Positions 1 through 10,621 of a stretch of DNA of 64,000 bases are shown piece by piece. Position 1 is the first letter of the stretch, and each line of letters opens with the position of its first letter. The position numbers and the translations under genes were made by a program. Source of the stretch: Mucilaginibacter sp. 14171R-50 (GTDB lineage: Bacteria > Bacteroidota > Bacteroidia > Sphingobacteriales > Sphingobacteriaceae). The stretch spans positions 2,170,001 through 2,234,000 of the forward strand of contig NZ_CP048115.1 in assembly GCF_010093045.1 (NCBI RefSeq), written 5' to 3'. A model generated the notes under the pieces. The model did no database searches. It was not told the DNA's origin and saw only the letters and a program-made list of their open reading frames with translations.

Positions 1-3000
1 AGCGCCTTATATAGGTGTAGACATGGCTTATGATAATATTAATAATTATATTTATTACTTAACGAGTGATAATAGTGACGCCGTTTCCCCTAAAGACGCC
101 CTTAAACGCATTAATATTGATGGTACCGGCGAAACTACTATTGCATCAAGTATTGGTGGTGGCTTAGCATACGCTATGACTGTTGATCCGGGACACAATA
201 AAGCCTATTTTTTTGACAAAGCAACCGGAGCTAACCGTGGTATTAACTCGGTTGATTTAACCACCGGTAGCGTATCGTTAGTTAACTCCATAGCTTCACC
301 TACACTCATTCCGGGACTTGCGGTTGCAAATCTGCCCGTTATTACCACCACCGGCATTTCAAGTTACTCGGGCTTTTCGGCTACAATGGGTGGTAGCGTA
401 ACACGCAGCGACGCAAGCGTTACAGAACGTGGCGTAGTTTACAGCAGTACTAACACTGTACCAACTATAGGCGCAAGCGGGGTTACCAAAGCTGCTAATG
501 GTACCGGTACCGGCAGTTTTTCTGCAAGCGTATCTGGCCTTAGCGCTGCAACAACGTACTATGTAAGGGCTTACGCTACCAGCGGTGCCGGTACTGCTTA
601 TGGCGGCGTTAACTCATTTACAACATTTTCCAATGATGCTACGCTTTCCGGCCTTAGCACCAGCGCGGGTACATTAACCCCTGCCTTTTCAAGCGCTACT
701 GTTTCATACACGGCTTCGGTATCCAACGCTACTTCAACAATTACGGTAACGCCTGCAAAAACCGATGCCAATGCATCAATAAAAGTTAATGGTACGTCTG
801 TAAGCTCTGGTTCGGCATCGGGCGCTATCAGTTTAAATGTTGGTGACAATGTGATAACCACAGTAGTAACCGCAGCAGATGGTGCTACAACTAAAACGTA
901 CACTATAACCGTAACCCGTGCTAAAGCAGCGCAAACCATCACATTTGCATCTGCAGCTTCCAAAACCTATGGCGATGCTGATTTTGCACCCGGCGCTACG
1001 GCCAGCAGCGGTTTAACCGTTAGCTACAGCAGCGATAATGCGGCGGTGGCAACCATAGTAAGCGGGCAGATACACATTGTAGGGCAGGGCACGGCCAATA
1101 TAACCGCCTCGCAAGGCGGCGATGGAAGCTATTTACCTGCCACAAATGCGGTACAAACGCTTACCGTTAACAAATCAGCGGTTACGGTTACTGCCAATGC
1201 AGGCCAAACAAAAGTTTACGGTAATGCCGACCCAACATATGCGTACACAGTTACTTCGGGTACGGTTAAAAGCGGCGATAGCTTTAGCGGCACTTTAAGC
1301 CGTACAGCCGGCGAAAACGTGGGAGCCTATCCCATTACACAAGGAACCCTTGCGCTGAGCAATAATTATACGTTAACCTTTGTTAGCAACGATTTTGCTA
1401 TTACCAAGCGTGCTATTACTATAACACCTACTACACAAACCAAGGTATACGGTAATGCGGATCCTGCATCGTTTACTTATACCATAGGTGGTTTGGGACT
1501 GGCTAACGGCGATGGGATGACGGGCCTTTTCGAAAGGCCGGCCGGCGAAAATGTCGGAGTTTATACCCTGGGGATAGGTGCCAAGCACCCCGTTAATGTA
1601 AATAACGGAGCCGACCAGAGCGCTAATTATGATATTACCTTTGTAAGCAACACCTTAACTATTACCAAAAGGCCGTTAACCATTGCTCCGCTTCCGGTAA
1701 CAAAAGTTTATGGCCAGTCAGATTTCGCCGTCGGTGCACCTTACGCCCTAAACGGCACATCTGTTGCCCCGGGAGAAGGTATGACCGGCAGATTTGGCAG
1801 AGATAATACTTCTGAAAATGTGGGTGTTTATGCTTTAACATTAGGTAGCAAACACCCGGTTGATGTTAATACCGGGGAGGATAGATCTTCTAATTATGAC
1901 ATCTCTTTTATATCTAATACCTTTACCATCACCGCTAAATCATTAGCCGTTAATGTCTATTCCCAAACAAAGACATACGGCGATGCTGACCCTACGCTTA
2001 CTTATACCAGTGCGCCTTTAGAATTTTCGGATACATTTACCGGCGCATTAACACGCGAGGCAGGCGAAGATATTGGTACTTATGCTATCAACCAGGGTAC
2101 ATTAGCATTAAGCAGCAATTATAACATCATATTTGTTGGTGCCAATTTAACCATTGGTGCAAAAACAATAAATGTAACGGCTAACGCACAAACCAAAACT
2201 TATGGCGATGCCGACCCTGCATTAACCTACACGGCCGATGCATTGGCAGCAGGCGACAGCTTTACAGGCGGCCTTACCAGGGATGCCGGCGAAAACGCCG
2301 GAGTTTACGCTATTACTCAGGGCACACTGGCACTAAGCAGCAACTATACTTTAAATTATACAGGCGCAAATTTATCTATAAATAAGGGTACCTTAACTTA
2401 CGTGGCAACACCCGCAAGCCGCCCATATCAAAACCCCGACCCAACCTTTACCGGTACAGTAACAGGCTTTGTTAATGGCGATGATCAGGCGTCTGCAACT
2501 TCCGGCACTTTAAGCTTTTCAACTACGGCAACACAAAGCAGCCCTGTAGGAAGCTACCCCATAGCAGGGGCGGGCTTAAGCGCAGCTAACTATGATTTTG
2601 TACAGGCGGCAGCAAATAGCACCGCATTTACCATCACGGCATCTATCAACGCAACGCTTTCGGCATTAACTACCGACCAGGGTACCTTATCACCAGCGTT
2701 CAACAGTACCGATTTAAACTATAGCGCTAGTGTTGATAATACAGTAACCTCATTTAATTTTTCGGCTACAACAAGCAACCCGGATGCAACTGTTGTGGTA
2801 AACGGGCAACCCTATACATCGGGCACTACCAAAAACATAGCGCTGAACACCGGGGGTAACTATATTATTATAAACGTAACAGCGCAGGATGGTACAACAG
2901 TAAAAGGCTATTCGTTAAATATATTCAGGGCCTACTCAACCAACAATCAACTTGCAAGCCTTACTTTAAACGGTGTAACATACAGCCCCTCGTTTAATAC

Positions 3001-6000
3001 CAATACGCTTAATTATACCGCGTCTGTTGCTAACCTTGTTGCCTCAACGGATGTAACTGCCACCGCTGCGGATAATACTGCTAAAGTGTTGGTAAATGGT
3101 TACGACCTGGCGCAAAGCAGCCCGGTTACCGTTTCATTAAATGTTGGTGAAACCGTGGTGGGGATAGTTGTTAAAGCCGAAAATGGCGACGACAGGGTAT
3201 ACAAGGTTATTGTAACACGCGATAAATCGGCTGATGCTACGCTGGCATCTATTGGAAACAGCAGCGTAACTTTAAACACGCCATTTATCAGTGCACTGCA
3301 TAGTTATACCGCAACTGTAGCCAGCAACATCAGTTCACTCAACTTTTTACCAATCGCCTCAAGCGATAAGGCTACCATAAAAATTAATGATCAAAGTTTA
3401 AATACGGCTTTAGGTAATAACGTTAACCTGGCATTTGGCGCCAATACCATTGTTTTTGATATAACCGCGGAAGATGGCACGCATACCGGCAGCTATACCT
3501 TAAATGTTTACAGGGCGCGGTCATCAGATGCCACCCTTACTAATCTATCTTTCCCGTCTATAACATCCCTGAATGAAACGTTTGACCCCGCGGTGTATTC
3601 ATACACCGCCACTGTAGCTGATTCTACCTACACAGGGATCCCGTTAACTGCTGTTTCTGCCGATGTTAATGCTGTTGTTAAAATAGACGGCACGGTAGTT
3701 CCACGTTTTCAAAATTATACGCTGCCAGTGCATGGCGGCCCAAATACCTATAAAATAGTTGTTACCTCGCAGGACACCAGTGCGGTTAAAACCTATACAC
3801 TGGTACTTACACGTGCAGGTACGCCTCCGCCGGTACTTTCGCCTGTTGCCGAATTGGCGGCAATAACTATTACAGGCGGCACAGGTTTCTCCAAAAATTT
3901 CAACTTATCATATGACGAACTTACAACCGTTAACGCGCCCAACAGTGTTACTGCAGTAGCGATACTCCCGGTTTCGGCAAATTCGGTATCAACCGTGACC
4001 GTTAACGGCCAAACCGTACCTTATGATAATTTTACCGGTCAGTTGCCTTTAGCGGTTGGCGATAATACTTATACAATAATTGTGACCTCGCAGGATGGGG
4101 CAAATACCAAGACTTATACACTGCACATTAACAGGTTGCCTTATGCCGATATAACACTGGCATCGTTAACCATAAACAAGGGTACTTTGACCCCGGCGTT
4201 TGCCCCGGGCACCAAAACTTATACGGTAACTGTACCTAATATTGTAAATGAATTGACCGTTACACCGGTAGCCAGCAGTAATACCGCAACTATAGCCATA
4301 GGCGCTACTACCATTAACGCATCAACACCGTCGGCTACGGTTAGTTTACCATTTATAAACAACCCCGCAAACAGAATAAGGGTTGTGGTAACAGCTGCCG
4401 ACGGCGTAAACACACAAACGTATACGTTAAATGTAACCCGCGAACTTTCAGCGGTAACGGCAGCCAGTTTTGTGTTGACACCATCATCAAAATTAGTAGC
4501 AAGTACGGGTGCTGCGAATGTAAACTATGTTACTTCTGTTGACCCTGCCACAACAAGTGTGAGCATAAAACCAACTTTAGTTGATGCAGACGGTATGGTT
4601 ACCATTAATGGCAACCCTGTTACATCCGGTACGGCATCGGCACCCATAACGCTTAGCGGTACCGCAACACTTATAAACATAGTTGTAACAGCGCCTAATG
4701 GCAGCACCGTAAAAACATATGGTATCACGGTGAACCGTATGGGGTCAAACAACTCTACCATCGATTTAAAACTTACCCCTGCCTCTAAACTTATTGCAAC
4801 CACAGGCACCAGCACTGTAAACTATGTAACTTCGGTAGACCCTGCTACAACAAGTGTAACGGTTACACCGGTAGCTCAAAATGCAGGTGCAGTTATTATG
4901 ATAAATGGTGAGCAGGTTAACAGCGGTACACCGTCTGGCGCAATTCCGTTAAACGGAGGTACAACGGTGATCAATACGGTTGTAACCTCGCAGGATGGTA
5001 CATCTGTAAAAACGTATAGTGTTACTGTAAACCGCACAGGATCAAATAATGCAATTGCAACCTTGAAAATTAACCCGTTATCTACCCTAACATTGGTTGA
5101 TGGCCCAAGTACGCAAAATTACATAACATCGGTTGACCCCGGAACAACAAGTGTAACGGTTACACCAACCGCCCAAAATGCAGGTGCAACCATAACGGTT
5201 AATGGCGCTATAGTAGTAAGTGGCATGGCATCAGATCCGATTGCGCTTTCGGGAGTAAGCACAACCATTAATACCATAGTAACTGCCCAGGATGGCACAA
5301 CCATTAAAACATATAGCATTACCGTTAACCGTACCGGATCAACCAACGCGTTTGCAAGTTTAAAACTCGATCCGGCTTCGCCTTTGGTAAGTGCAGATGG
5401 TCCCGGCACAGTTAATTATACAACTACGGTAACTCCTACCACCTCAAGTGTGAAGGTTACAACAGCTACACAGGAACCTAATGCAACTATAAAGGTAAAT
5501 GGCGTATCTCAAATTAGCGGCGTCCCTTCGGCCCCTATACCGCTTAACGTAGGTGTCAACACTATCGAGACGGTGGTTACCGCGCAGGATGGTGTTACTG
5601 CCCGCTCGTATATAATTACAGCTACCAGGCCAAGATCAAACAACGCCATAGCCAGCCTTAAACTTACCCCGGCTTCATCATTGGTTGCTGCAACCGGCAC
5701 AAGTACAGTTAATTACGCTGCTTTTGTAGCGCCATCAACTACAAGCGTGATAATTACGCCAACAGCTGAAGACGCAAACGCTACCATTAAGGTAAACGGC
5801 GTATCTGTAGTAAGCGGCAGTCCTTCTGCCCCTATAGCGCTTAACGCCGGTGCTACGCTGATCACCACCGTAGTAACTGCCGATGACGGTACCACGGTAA
5901 GGTCATACAGCATAACCGTGAACCGCACCGGTTCAAATAATGCTATTGTGAAACTGAAGCTTACACCCGCATCAACCCTTATTACAACCACGGGTGTAAG

Positions 6001-6901
6001 TACTGTTAATTACAATGCCATGGTAGCGCCCGATATAACCAGCGTAAATGTAACCCCGGTAGCGCAGGACCCTACAGCTACGATAACCATAAACGGGGTA
6101 AACGTGGCTACAGGTACGGCTTCGGCGGCTATTCCGCTCAATGACGGCCCTACGCTTATAAATACGGTGGTAACAGCACAAGACGGAGTTACAATAAAAA
6201 CATATAGTATTACGGTATACCGTACCGGTTCAAACAATGCTATATTGTCTTCTATCAGATTAAGTCCTAACAAGCTTCTTACTGCCACCACGGGGAGCGC
6301 TACGGTTAATTACTCGGCTAATGTAGATTTTGGTACCACCAGTATTGCTGTGGTTCCCGTAGCGCAGCAAGCCGATGCCACCATAGATGTTGCGGGCGAG
6401 TTGGTAGCCAGCGGTGCAACATCAACCCCTATAGCATTAAGCGTAGGTGCTAATACTATCCTTACCACTGTTACAGCGCAGGATGGTTCAACAGTAAAAA
6501 CCTATGCCATAACAGTGAACAGGGCACCCAATACCTTTATGGTTAATAAAGCTGATAGCAAGCTGCTGTTTGCCAATAATTCAGGTAATAACCTGACGCT
6601 GGCAGATGATGACGGAGTTGTAGTGCACCAGGGTGTATCACCAAATGGTGATGGCTCAAATGATTTCCTTTACATTGAAGGTATCGATGCTTATGCAGGC
6701 AACAAGCTTTCTATCATGAACACCAGCGGCAGCCTGGTATTCCAGGCCAGCAATTACGGTAAGGACGGCAATAACGTTTTTGATGGGCACTCAAATAAAA
6801 CCGGTGCGCAGCTTAAACCGGGCACTTACTACTATAGTCTGGAGTATAAAGTTGGAAACGACAATAAACGCAAAACAGGCTATATCATACTGAAGTATTA
6901 A
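1..6901 (+). CDS. Giant secreted repeat protein with T9SS type B sorting domain (5' end outside window)
   Basis: The frame is already open at base 2, so the true start is left of the window; 2,292 residues follow the first in-frame ATG at 23. In order one sees a short propeller-like start with FN3-like sequence, MBG-type repeats (recurrent K-T/V-YG-x-AD-P, about residues 310-870), many Cadherin-like beta-sandwich units (about 870-2170), and a C-terminal CHU_C/gliding-motility type domain starting with SPNGDGSNDF near residue 2205. Family knowledge: CHU_C domains direct export through the type IX secretion system, giving a surface-attached or secreted adhesin. The following PorP/SprF gene is the usual partner of type B substrates. 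The repeat content suggests a stalk. The ligand cannot be told from sequence. Confidence 0.9.
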   Translation, partial: APYIGVDMAYDNINNYIYYLTSDNSDAVSPKDALKRINIDGTGETTIASSIGGGLAYAMTVDPGHNKAYFFDKATGANRGINSVDLTTGSVSLVNSIASPTLIPGLAVANLPVITTTGISSYSGFSATMGGSVTRSDASVTERGVVYSSTNTVPTIGASGVTKAANGTGTGSFSASVSGLSAATTYYVRAYATSGAGTAYGGVNSFTTFSNDATLSGLSTSAGTLTPAFSSATVSYTASVSNATSTITVTPAKTDANASIKVNGTSVSSGSASGAISLNVGDNVITTVVTAADGATTKTYTITVTRAKAAQTITFASAASKTYGDADFAPGATASSGLTVSYSSDNAAVATIVSGQIHIVGQGTANITASQGGDGSYLPATNAVQTLTVNKSAVTVTANAGQTKVYGNADPTYAYTVTSGTVKSGDSFSGTLSRTAGENVGAYPITQGTLALSNNYTLTFVSNDFAITKRAITITPTTQTKVYGNADPASFTYTIGGLGLANGDGMTGLFERPAGENVGVYTLGIGAKHPVNVNNGADQSANYDITFVSNTLTITKRPLTIAPLPVTKVYGQSDFAVGAPYALNGTSVAPGEGMTGRFGRDNTSENVGVYALTLGSKHPVDVNTGEDRSSNYDISFISNTFTITAKSLAVNVYSQTKTYGDADPTLTYTSAPLEFSDTFTGALTREAGEDIGTYAINQGTLALSSNYNIIFVGANLTIGAKTINVTANAQTKTYGDADPALTYTADALAAGDSFTGGLTRDAGENAGVYAITQGTLALSSNYTLNYTGANLSINKGTLTYVATPASRPYQNPDPTFTGTVTGFVNGDDQASATSGTLSFSTTATQSSPVGSYPIAGAGLSAANYDFVQAAANSTAFTITASINATLSALTTDQGTLSPAFNSTDLNYSASVDNTVTSFNFSATTSNPDATVVVNGQPYTSGTTKNIALNTGGNYIIINVTAQDGTTVKGYSLNIFRAYSTNNQLASLTLNGVTYSPSFNTNTLNYTASVANLVASTDVTATAADNTAKVLVNGYDLAQSSPVTVSLNVGETVVGIVVKAENGDDRVYKVIVTRDKSADATLASIGNSSVTLNTPFISALHSYTATVASNISSLNFLPIASSDKATIKINDQSLNTALGNNVNLAFGANTIVFDITAEDGTHTGSYTLNVYRARSSDATLTNLSFPSITSLNETFDPAVYSYTATVADSTYTGIPLTAVSADVNAVVKIDGTVVPRFQNYTLPVHGGPNTYKIVVTSQDTSAVKTYTLVLTRAGTPPPVLSPVAELAAITITGGTGFSKNFNLSYDELTTVNAPNSVTAVAILPVSANSVSTVTVNGQTVPYDNFTGQLPLAVGDNTYTIIVTSQDGANTKTYTLHINRLPYADITLASLTINKGTLTPAFAPGTKTYTVTVPNIVNELTVTPVASSNTATIAIGATTINASTPSATVSLPFINNPANRIRVVVTAADGVNTQTYTLNVTRELSAVTAASFVLTPSSKLVASTGAANVNYVTSVDPATTSVSIKPTLVDADGMVTINGNPVTSGTASAPITLSGTATLINIVVTAPNGSTVKTYGITVNRMGSNNSTIDLKLTPASKLIATTGTSTVNYVTSVDPATTSVTVTPVAQNAGAVIMINGEQVNSGTPSGAIPLNGGTTVINTVVTSQDGTSVKTYSVTVNRTGSNNAIATLKINPLSTLTLVDGPSTQNYITSVDPGTTSVTVTPTAQNAGATITVNGAIVVSGMASDPIALSGVSTTINTIVTAQDGTTIKTYSITVNRTGSTNAFASLKLDPASPLVSADGPGTVNYTTTVTPTTSSVKVTTATQEPNATIKVNGVSQISGVPSAPIPLNVGVNTIETVVTAQDGVTARSYIITATRPRSNNAIASLKLTPASSLVAATGTSTVNYAAFVAPSTTSVIITPTAEDANATIKVNGVSVVSGSPSAPIALNAGATLITTVVTADDGTTVRSYSITVNRTGSNNAIVKLKLTPASTLITTTGVSTVNYNAMVAPDITSVNVTPVAQDPTATITINGVNVATGTASAAIPLNDGPTLINTVVTAQDGVTIKTYSITVYRTGSNNAILSSIRLSPNKLLTATTGSATVNYSANVDFGTTSIAVVPVAQQADATIDVAGELVASGATSTPIALSVGANTILTTVTAQDGSTVKTYAITVNRAPNTFMVNKADSKLLFANNSGNNLTLADDDGVVVHQGVSPNGDGSNDFLYIEGIDAYAGNKLSIMNTSGSLVFQASNYGKDGNNVFDGHSNKTGAQLKPGTYYYSLEYKVGNDNKRKTGYIILKY
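4448..6526 (+). repeat. Seven tandem 297-bp (99-codon) repeats inside the adhesin gene
   Basis: Units begin at 4448, 4745, 5042, 5339, 5636, 5933 and 6230, exactly 297 bases apart. Each encodes one Cadherin-like beta-sandwich domain with the pattern SNNAIxxLKLTPAS, then TINYxxxVxPxTTSVxVTP, then IKVNG, then TVVTAQDGTTVKTYxITVNRTG. The DNA copies have diverged but no indel breaks the register, which fits duplication followed by selection on protein length. Confidence 0.9.
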
Positions 6902-6922
6902 ACAGCTTTTACACAAAATTTA

Positions 6923-6950
6923 AAGCCCCCTGCTGTACAGCAGGGGGCTT
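6923..6950 (+). terminator. Rho-independent terminator after the adhesin gene
   Basis: A perfect 13-bp inverted repeat, AAGCCCCCTGCTG and its complement around a TA centre, starts about 20 bases after the stop codon. A short T-rich run (TGTGTTTTC) follows on the plus strand. Confidence 0.85.
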
Positions 6951-7212
6951 GTGTTTTCAAAGTTTTCTTAAGTTTTTTACCCTGTTTTTGGAAATAAATA
7001 AGCTGTTTTTACCCTATAGTACCATTGATTTTTAACACAGATTTGTAACAGGGGAACAACAGCATTAAGCCATTTAAGTTGGACATTAAATGCCATTAAT
7101 ATTGTAAATTGCCTGCAAATAATTGCCCTGATCAAGACCATTGTGAGAGGTGGAAACCTGAGCGCAGGATTTTTAAAGTAACCCTATTTTAAACAGATTA
7201 ACAAAACGACAA
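6951..7212. other. Intergenic region upstream of the PorP-like gene
   Basis: AT-rich spacer without a convincing reading frame or RNA gene. It presumably holds the promoter of the downstream gene, but I could not assign a clear TTTG/TAnnTTTG pair. Confidence 0.4.
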
Positions 7213-7233
7213 GTGGCCCGAAAAACCTTAAGC

Positions 7234-8154
7234 ATGTGTATCAACGCTTACAAAAAGCAACTTTTATTTATTTTATGCTTAACACTGCTTGCTGGGGGAA
7301 ACAGGCTTATGGCACAGCAGCAGATATACGCCTACAGCCAATATGCCGATAATTTAACACCCATAAACCCTGCATACTCCTTATTGGATAAGGCAGGCAG
7401 CGTAAGCCTGATGGGGCGCAAGCAATTCATAGGGGTAGAAGGCGCCCCCACCAGTTTGTTGTTCAGTGGCAGCCTGCCGGTAGAGTCGATAGGCGGGGCG
7501 GCAGGGATATACGTGCTAAACGACCAGGTAGCAGTAGAAAAGCAATTGGAAGTGAACGCTTTTTTTGCCAAAGCTGTACAGCTATCTGCAAACGATTACC
7601 TTGCGGTATCGTTAAATGCCGGTGTGCGGAACTATACTGCCGATTATTCGTCTCTTGACGCTTATGACCCGCAGTTTAGGGATGATGTGCGCGAAACAAA
7701 GCCAAATATTGGTTTTGGGGTGATGTTTTACAGCAGTAAATACTATATCGGCGTATCTGTACCAGAACTTACCATTCGTAGCCTGGGCACCGCATCTGTG
7801 CAGGACGCCAACTATCTGAAAAATCACTATTACTTTTCGGGCGCATACCTTGCCGACTTAAGCGAGGACATCAAGTTTAAACCATCAACCCTGGTATCAT
7901 TTGTAAATGGGGATAATATGCTGGCCGATTTTACAGGCACCATTTATTTAAAAGAACAGCTTGGCCTGGGTGCGGGGTATCGCACCAATAAAAGGGCTTC
8001 AGGCATTATATCTGTAAATACAGATACGTTTAAAGTAGGGTATAGCTACCAGTTTGGCGTATCATCAGGCAACCTTGGCGGCTTTAATACGGCCATACAC
8101 GAGGTTAGTTTGAGCTACCGGTTTGGTAAAACCGCCGAGCGAAAGCTGTTATAA
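7234..8154 (+). CDS. PorP/SprF-family type IX secretion outer-membrane protein
   Basis: A signal peptide (hydrophobic LLFILCLTLLAGG, then a MAQQ cleavage region) is followed by the family opening Q-IYAYSQYADNLTPINPAYS and a C-terminal series of amphipathic strands ending in LSYRFGK, as expected for a PorP/SprF beta-barrel of about 300 residues. Members of this family are attachment or release partners for T9SS type B substrates and are usually encoded directly after them, as here. I chose the ATG at 7234 because it gives a normal signal peptide; an in-frame GTG at 7213 would add seven residues. The adhesin terminator at 6923-6950 indicates separate transcription. Confidence 0.85.
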   Translation: MCINAYKKQLLFILCLTLLAGGNRLMAQQQIYAYSQYADNLTPINPAYSLLDKAGSVSLMGRKQFIGVEGAPTSLLFSGSLPVESIGGAAGIYVLNDQVAVEKQLEVNAFFAKAVQLSANDYLAVSLNAGVRNYTADYSSLDAYDPQFRDDVRETKPNIGFGVMFYSSKYYIGVSVPELTIRSLGTASVQDANYLKNHYYFSGAYLADLSEDIKFKPSTLVSFVNGDNMLADFTGTIYLKEQLGLGAGYRTNKRASGIISVNTDTFKVGYSYQFGVSSGNLGGFNTAIHEVSLSYRFGKTAERKLL

Positions 8155-8292
8155 TACAATATCTATTGCTGTAATTTTTACGGCATTGGGATGCGATAGG
8201 TGTACACGCAATTTCGATTTATGGTAACTCATAATATAAAGGCGGATACCGAAAAGCCTTAACAGAGTAGGTAAAACCCTAACCTTAATAAA

Positions 8293-8958
8293 ATGGCCTC
8301 ACCTATCACAAGTATCCCCGCTGCAGAACAGCAGCACATGCTTTTTCTGTTTTTGCCGCTGAAAAGTAAAGCGTCAACAGAAGTAGCAAAATCAATTGCA
8401 AGCCTCAATGCCGAAATAAAAGGCAACGCTGATCTGCGTGCCGCTACCGGCGTGCATTTTTTTATGATCTATCACCTGGAAGACGGCAAAAAACCGCAAC
8501 CCGGGCTGCCTGTAACCAGTTTCCAGACCATGCCCGGCAAAGATCTGCTGGTAGTGCAATCTATCTACGATGCCGATTTTGCCCCATACATCGAATCGTT
8601 TGTAACCAACCCCATTATAGCCATCGGTTTAAACGGAATTGTAAACGCCATGGACGAGACGGGTATTATGGACCCTAACGACCCAACTTCGGCCGCTTTT
8701 ATTAAGAACAATGGTGGTGTGGCCGCTAATCCGGATGGGTTTAATTGCCTGCTTATGCGGTATAACTTTGGCGACCCAACCCTGCCGGCAATGGCAAAAA
8801 TACCTATACCAAGTAAAGCTAAGTATGTATTCAGCGGCACTTTCCCGGGCCTTACCGTTGGTAAGATACTGCAAAATTATACCGATGCCGAAACACTATG
8901 GCCTGCAACGCCCGTCGATATACATTTCGAGCCATCGACACCGCCGCCTGCGTGCTAA
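8293..8958 (+). CDS. Unknown protein of the DyP/ferritin-like/MNIO block
   Basis: A 221-residue protein without signal peptide or clear membrane segment; I do not recognise the family. The first half has alternating strands and helices (MLFLFLPLK, GVHFFMIYHLED, DLLVVQSIYDADF) suggesting a ferredoxin-like alpha/beta fold such as in one half of DyP peroxidases or other dimeric alpha-beta barrel proteins; this is weak inference. It ends in a Pro-rich tail with a terminal Cys. It lies 55 bases before the DyP-type peroxidase gene on the same strand, with a hairpin between, so it is probably the first gene of a five-gene unit. Confidence 0.6.
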   Translation: MASPITSIPAAEQQHMLFLFLPLKSKASTEVAKSIASLNAEIKGNADLRAATGVHFFMIYHLEDGKKPQPGLPVTSFQTMPGKDLLVVQSIYDADFAPYIESFVTNPIIAIGLNGIVNAMDETGIMDPNDPTSAAFIKNNGGVAANPDGFNCLLMRYNFGDPTLPAMAKIPIPSKAKYVFSGTFPGLTVGKILQNYTDAETLWPATPVDIHFEPSTPPPAC

Positions 8959-8970
8959 TTCATCATCCAG

Positions 8971-8990
8971 ATCCCCGCGAAAGCGGGGAT
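8971..8990 (+). repeat. GAAA-capped hairpin between two genes
   Basis: ATCCCCGC and GCGGGGAT form a perfect 8-bp stem closed by a GAAA (GNRA) tetraloop. There is no long T run, so an mRNA-stabilising or processing hairpin, or a dispersed repeat, is as likely as a terminator. Confidence 0.55.
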
Positions 8991-9013
8991 ATTTAACTTA
9001 TTAAAACATACCA

Positions 9014-10608
9014 ATGAGTGCATACCTGAATGATGTAGCCGATAGGGAAGCTCCTGTACCACAATTTGATGACATCCAGGGGCTGATATTGCGCGGATAT
9101 AACTTTGACTATATCCGTTACCTTATTTTCACCATTGATGCCAATAATATCGACGGCGCGCGCGAATTGATAGGTAAGCTGTTGCCCGGCAGTAATTCGC
9201 TTTTGAACATTACTACCGCGGCACCATGGCCCGATGATGATAAGCCACCATATTGCCTCAATATCGGCGTTACAAGCTTTGGGCTAAAGTTGTTGCTTGA
9301 TAAAACAGATTATACCAAAGTAAAAAATGCCAGTTTCCCCTTGTTTAGTTTATACGATGGCGGCGCCGCAACCAATGCCGGACAAGTAGGCGACACCGAC
9401 GATAGTGCACCGCAAAAATGGTGGAAACGATCAGGCGGGTGGCAATTACCTGCCGACCCGAAGCCGGATGGCTCTGACCTGCATATCCAGCTAACTATTT
9501 ATACCCAAAGCGAGGGTGAACGCAACACCTGCTATGATAAGCTGATGGGTATGATACCCGTAAAAAATAACGTGCCTGCCCTAACATTAGCCTTCTTAAA
9601 AGATTCGAATCCGCTTTTGACGGGTATAAACTATATCCATTTTGGGTATAAGGATAGCTTTTCGCAGCCAAGGTTAAGCAAGGTGCCCTGGAACACAAAG
9701 CAGCAGCGTTTGCTTAAAGAAGGCGTAAGTACTATTGACGACCGGCCTATTGTACCGCCTTACCAGTTCGTTATCCAAAAAAAATATACGGATGATAAAG
9801 GGAATTTGGTGCCTAATTATTATGCCCACCCATTGATCCTGAACGGCAGTTTCGCCGCCTTCAGGTTGCTTTACCAGGACGTGAAGGCCTTTAACGCGTT
9901 CATAAATAAAACGCCGGGTGTTGATCCGGCCCTGGTTGCAGCAAAAATGTGCGGCCGTTGGTTTGACGGTACGCCGCTGGTGGTATCGCCCAACGGGCCT
10001 AACGCCGGACTGAAGGATTTTGACTACACCAATTTTAATTATATTGAGCCAACCACTAACCAGCAGGGGGTTAGGAAAAACGACTCGCTTGGGCAGCTTT
10101 GTCCTTACGCGTCGCATATCCGTCGCACCAATCCGCGCGACGATGCGGCGGTAGTTGGTAACCAAAACAACCCTGATGGTTCGTTAAACTACGCATCAAC
10201 CCGCCGTATTATGCGGCGCGCAGGTGCCTACGGGCCCGATTATGAACCAAACGAGCCAGACGGCATACAACGCGGTTTGGTAGGCTTGTTCATTTGTGCC
10301 AACCTGCAAGCCAGTTCCAGTTTATTATGCAAAGCTGGATAACGCGTAACGGTTTCCGTACCACAGATGCCAGCCCTAACGGCAGCGGTTTCGACCCATT
10401 GTTTGGCCCGCCTAATAATAAGATCGACGCTTACAATGAGTTTGCTTACCTGCCCGAAGGCCCTACCACACAGCCTTATAAGCAGATAGAAGGACTGGAA
10501 CGGTTTATCCGCACCGATGGCAGTCTATTCTTATTCTTGCCGGGTATTGCGGCGTTAAAATGTCTCTCGCAGGGCATCGTACCACCAACCCCGAAACCAA
10601 CCCTATAA
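9014..10608 (+). pseudogene. DyP-type heme peroxidase, interrupted by a one-base frameshift
   Basis: Two overlapping frames (9014-10342 and 10294-10608) together make one DyP-type peroxidase of about 531 residues. The first holds a GxxDG-like motif (GYKDSFSQP, with S for G) and the CPYASHIRRTNPRDD motif containing the conserved family His. The second resumes the conserved FQFIMQSWI helix and the C-terminal heme-pocket region. Restoring one base just after 10312, where GCC AGT TCC would become GCC CAG TTC, rejoins the frames cleanly as NLQAQFQFIMQSW. DyP enzymes use peroxide to oxidise various substrates and are often encapsulated or exported; no signal peptide is seen here. The break may be a real mutation or a C-run read error. 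The neighbours are intact. Confidence 0.8.
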
Positions 10609-10621
10609 ATACCTTATTAAA

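Noticed and set aside
9674..10165. A 163-codon minus-strand frame inside the DyP-type gene
   Set aside because: It lies wholly opposite a conserved peroxidase coding region and has no recognisable domain.
10300..10325. Programmed ribosomal frameshift in the DyP-type gene
   Set aside because: No slippery heptamer or downstream structure is visible at the junction; a one-base loss explains it.
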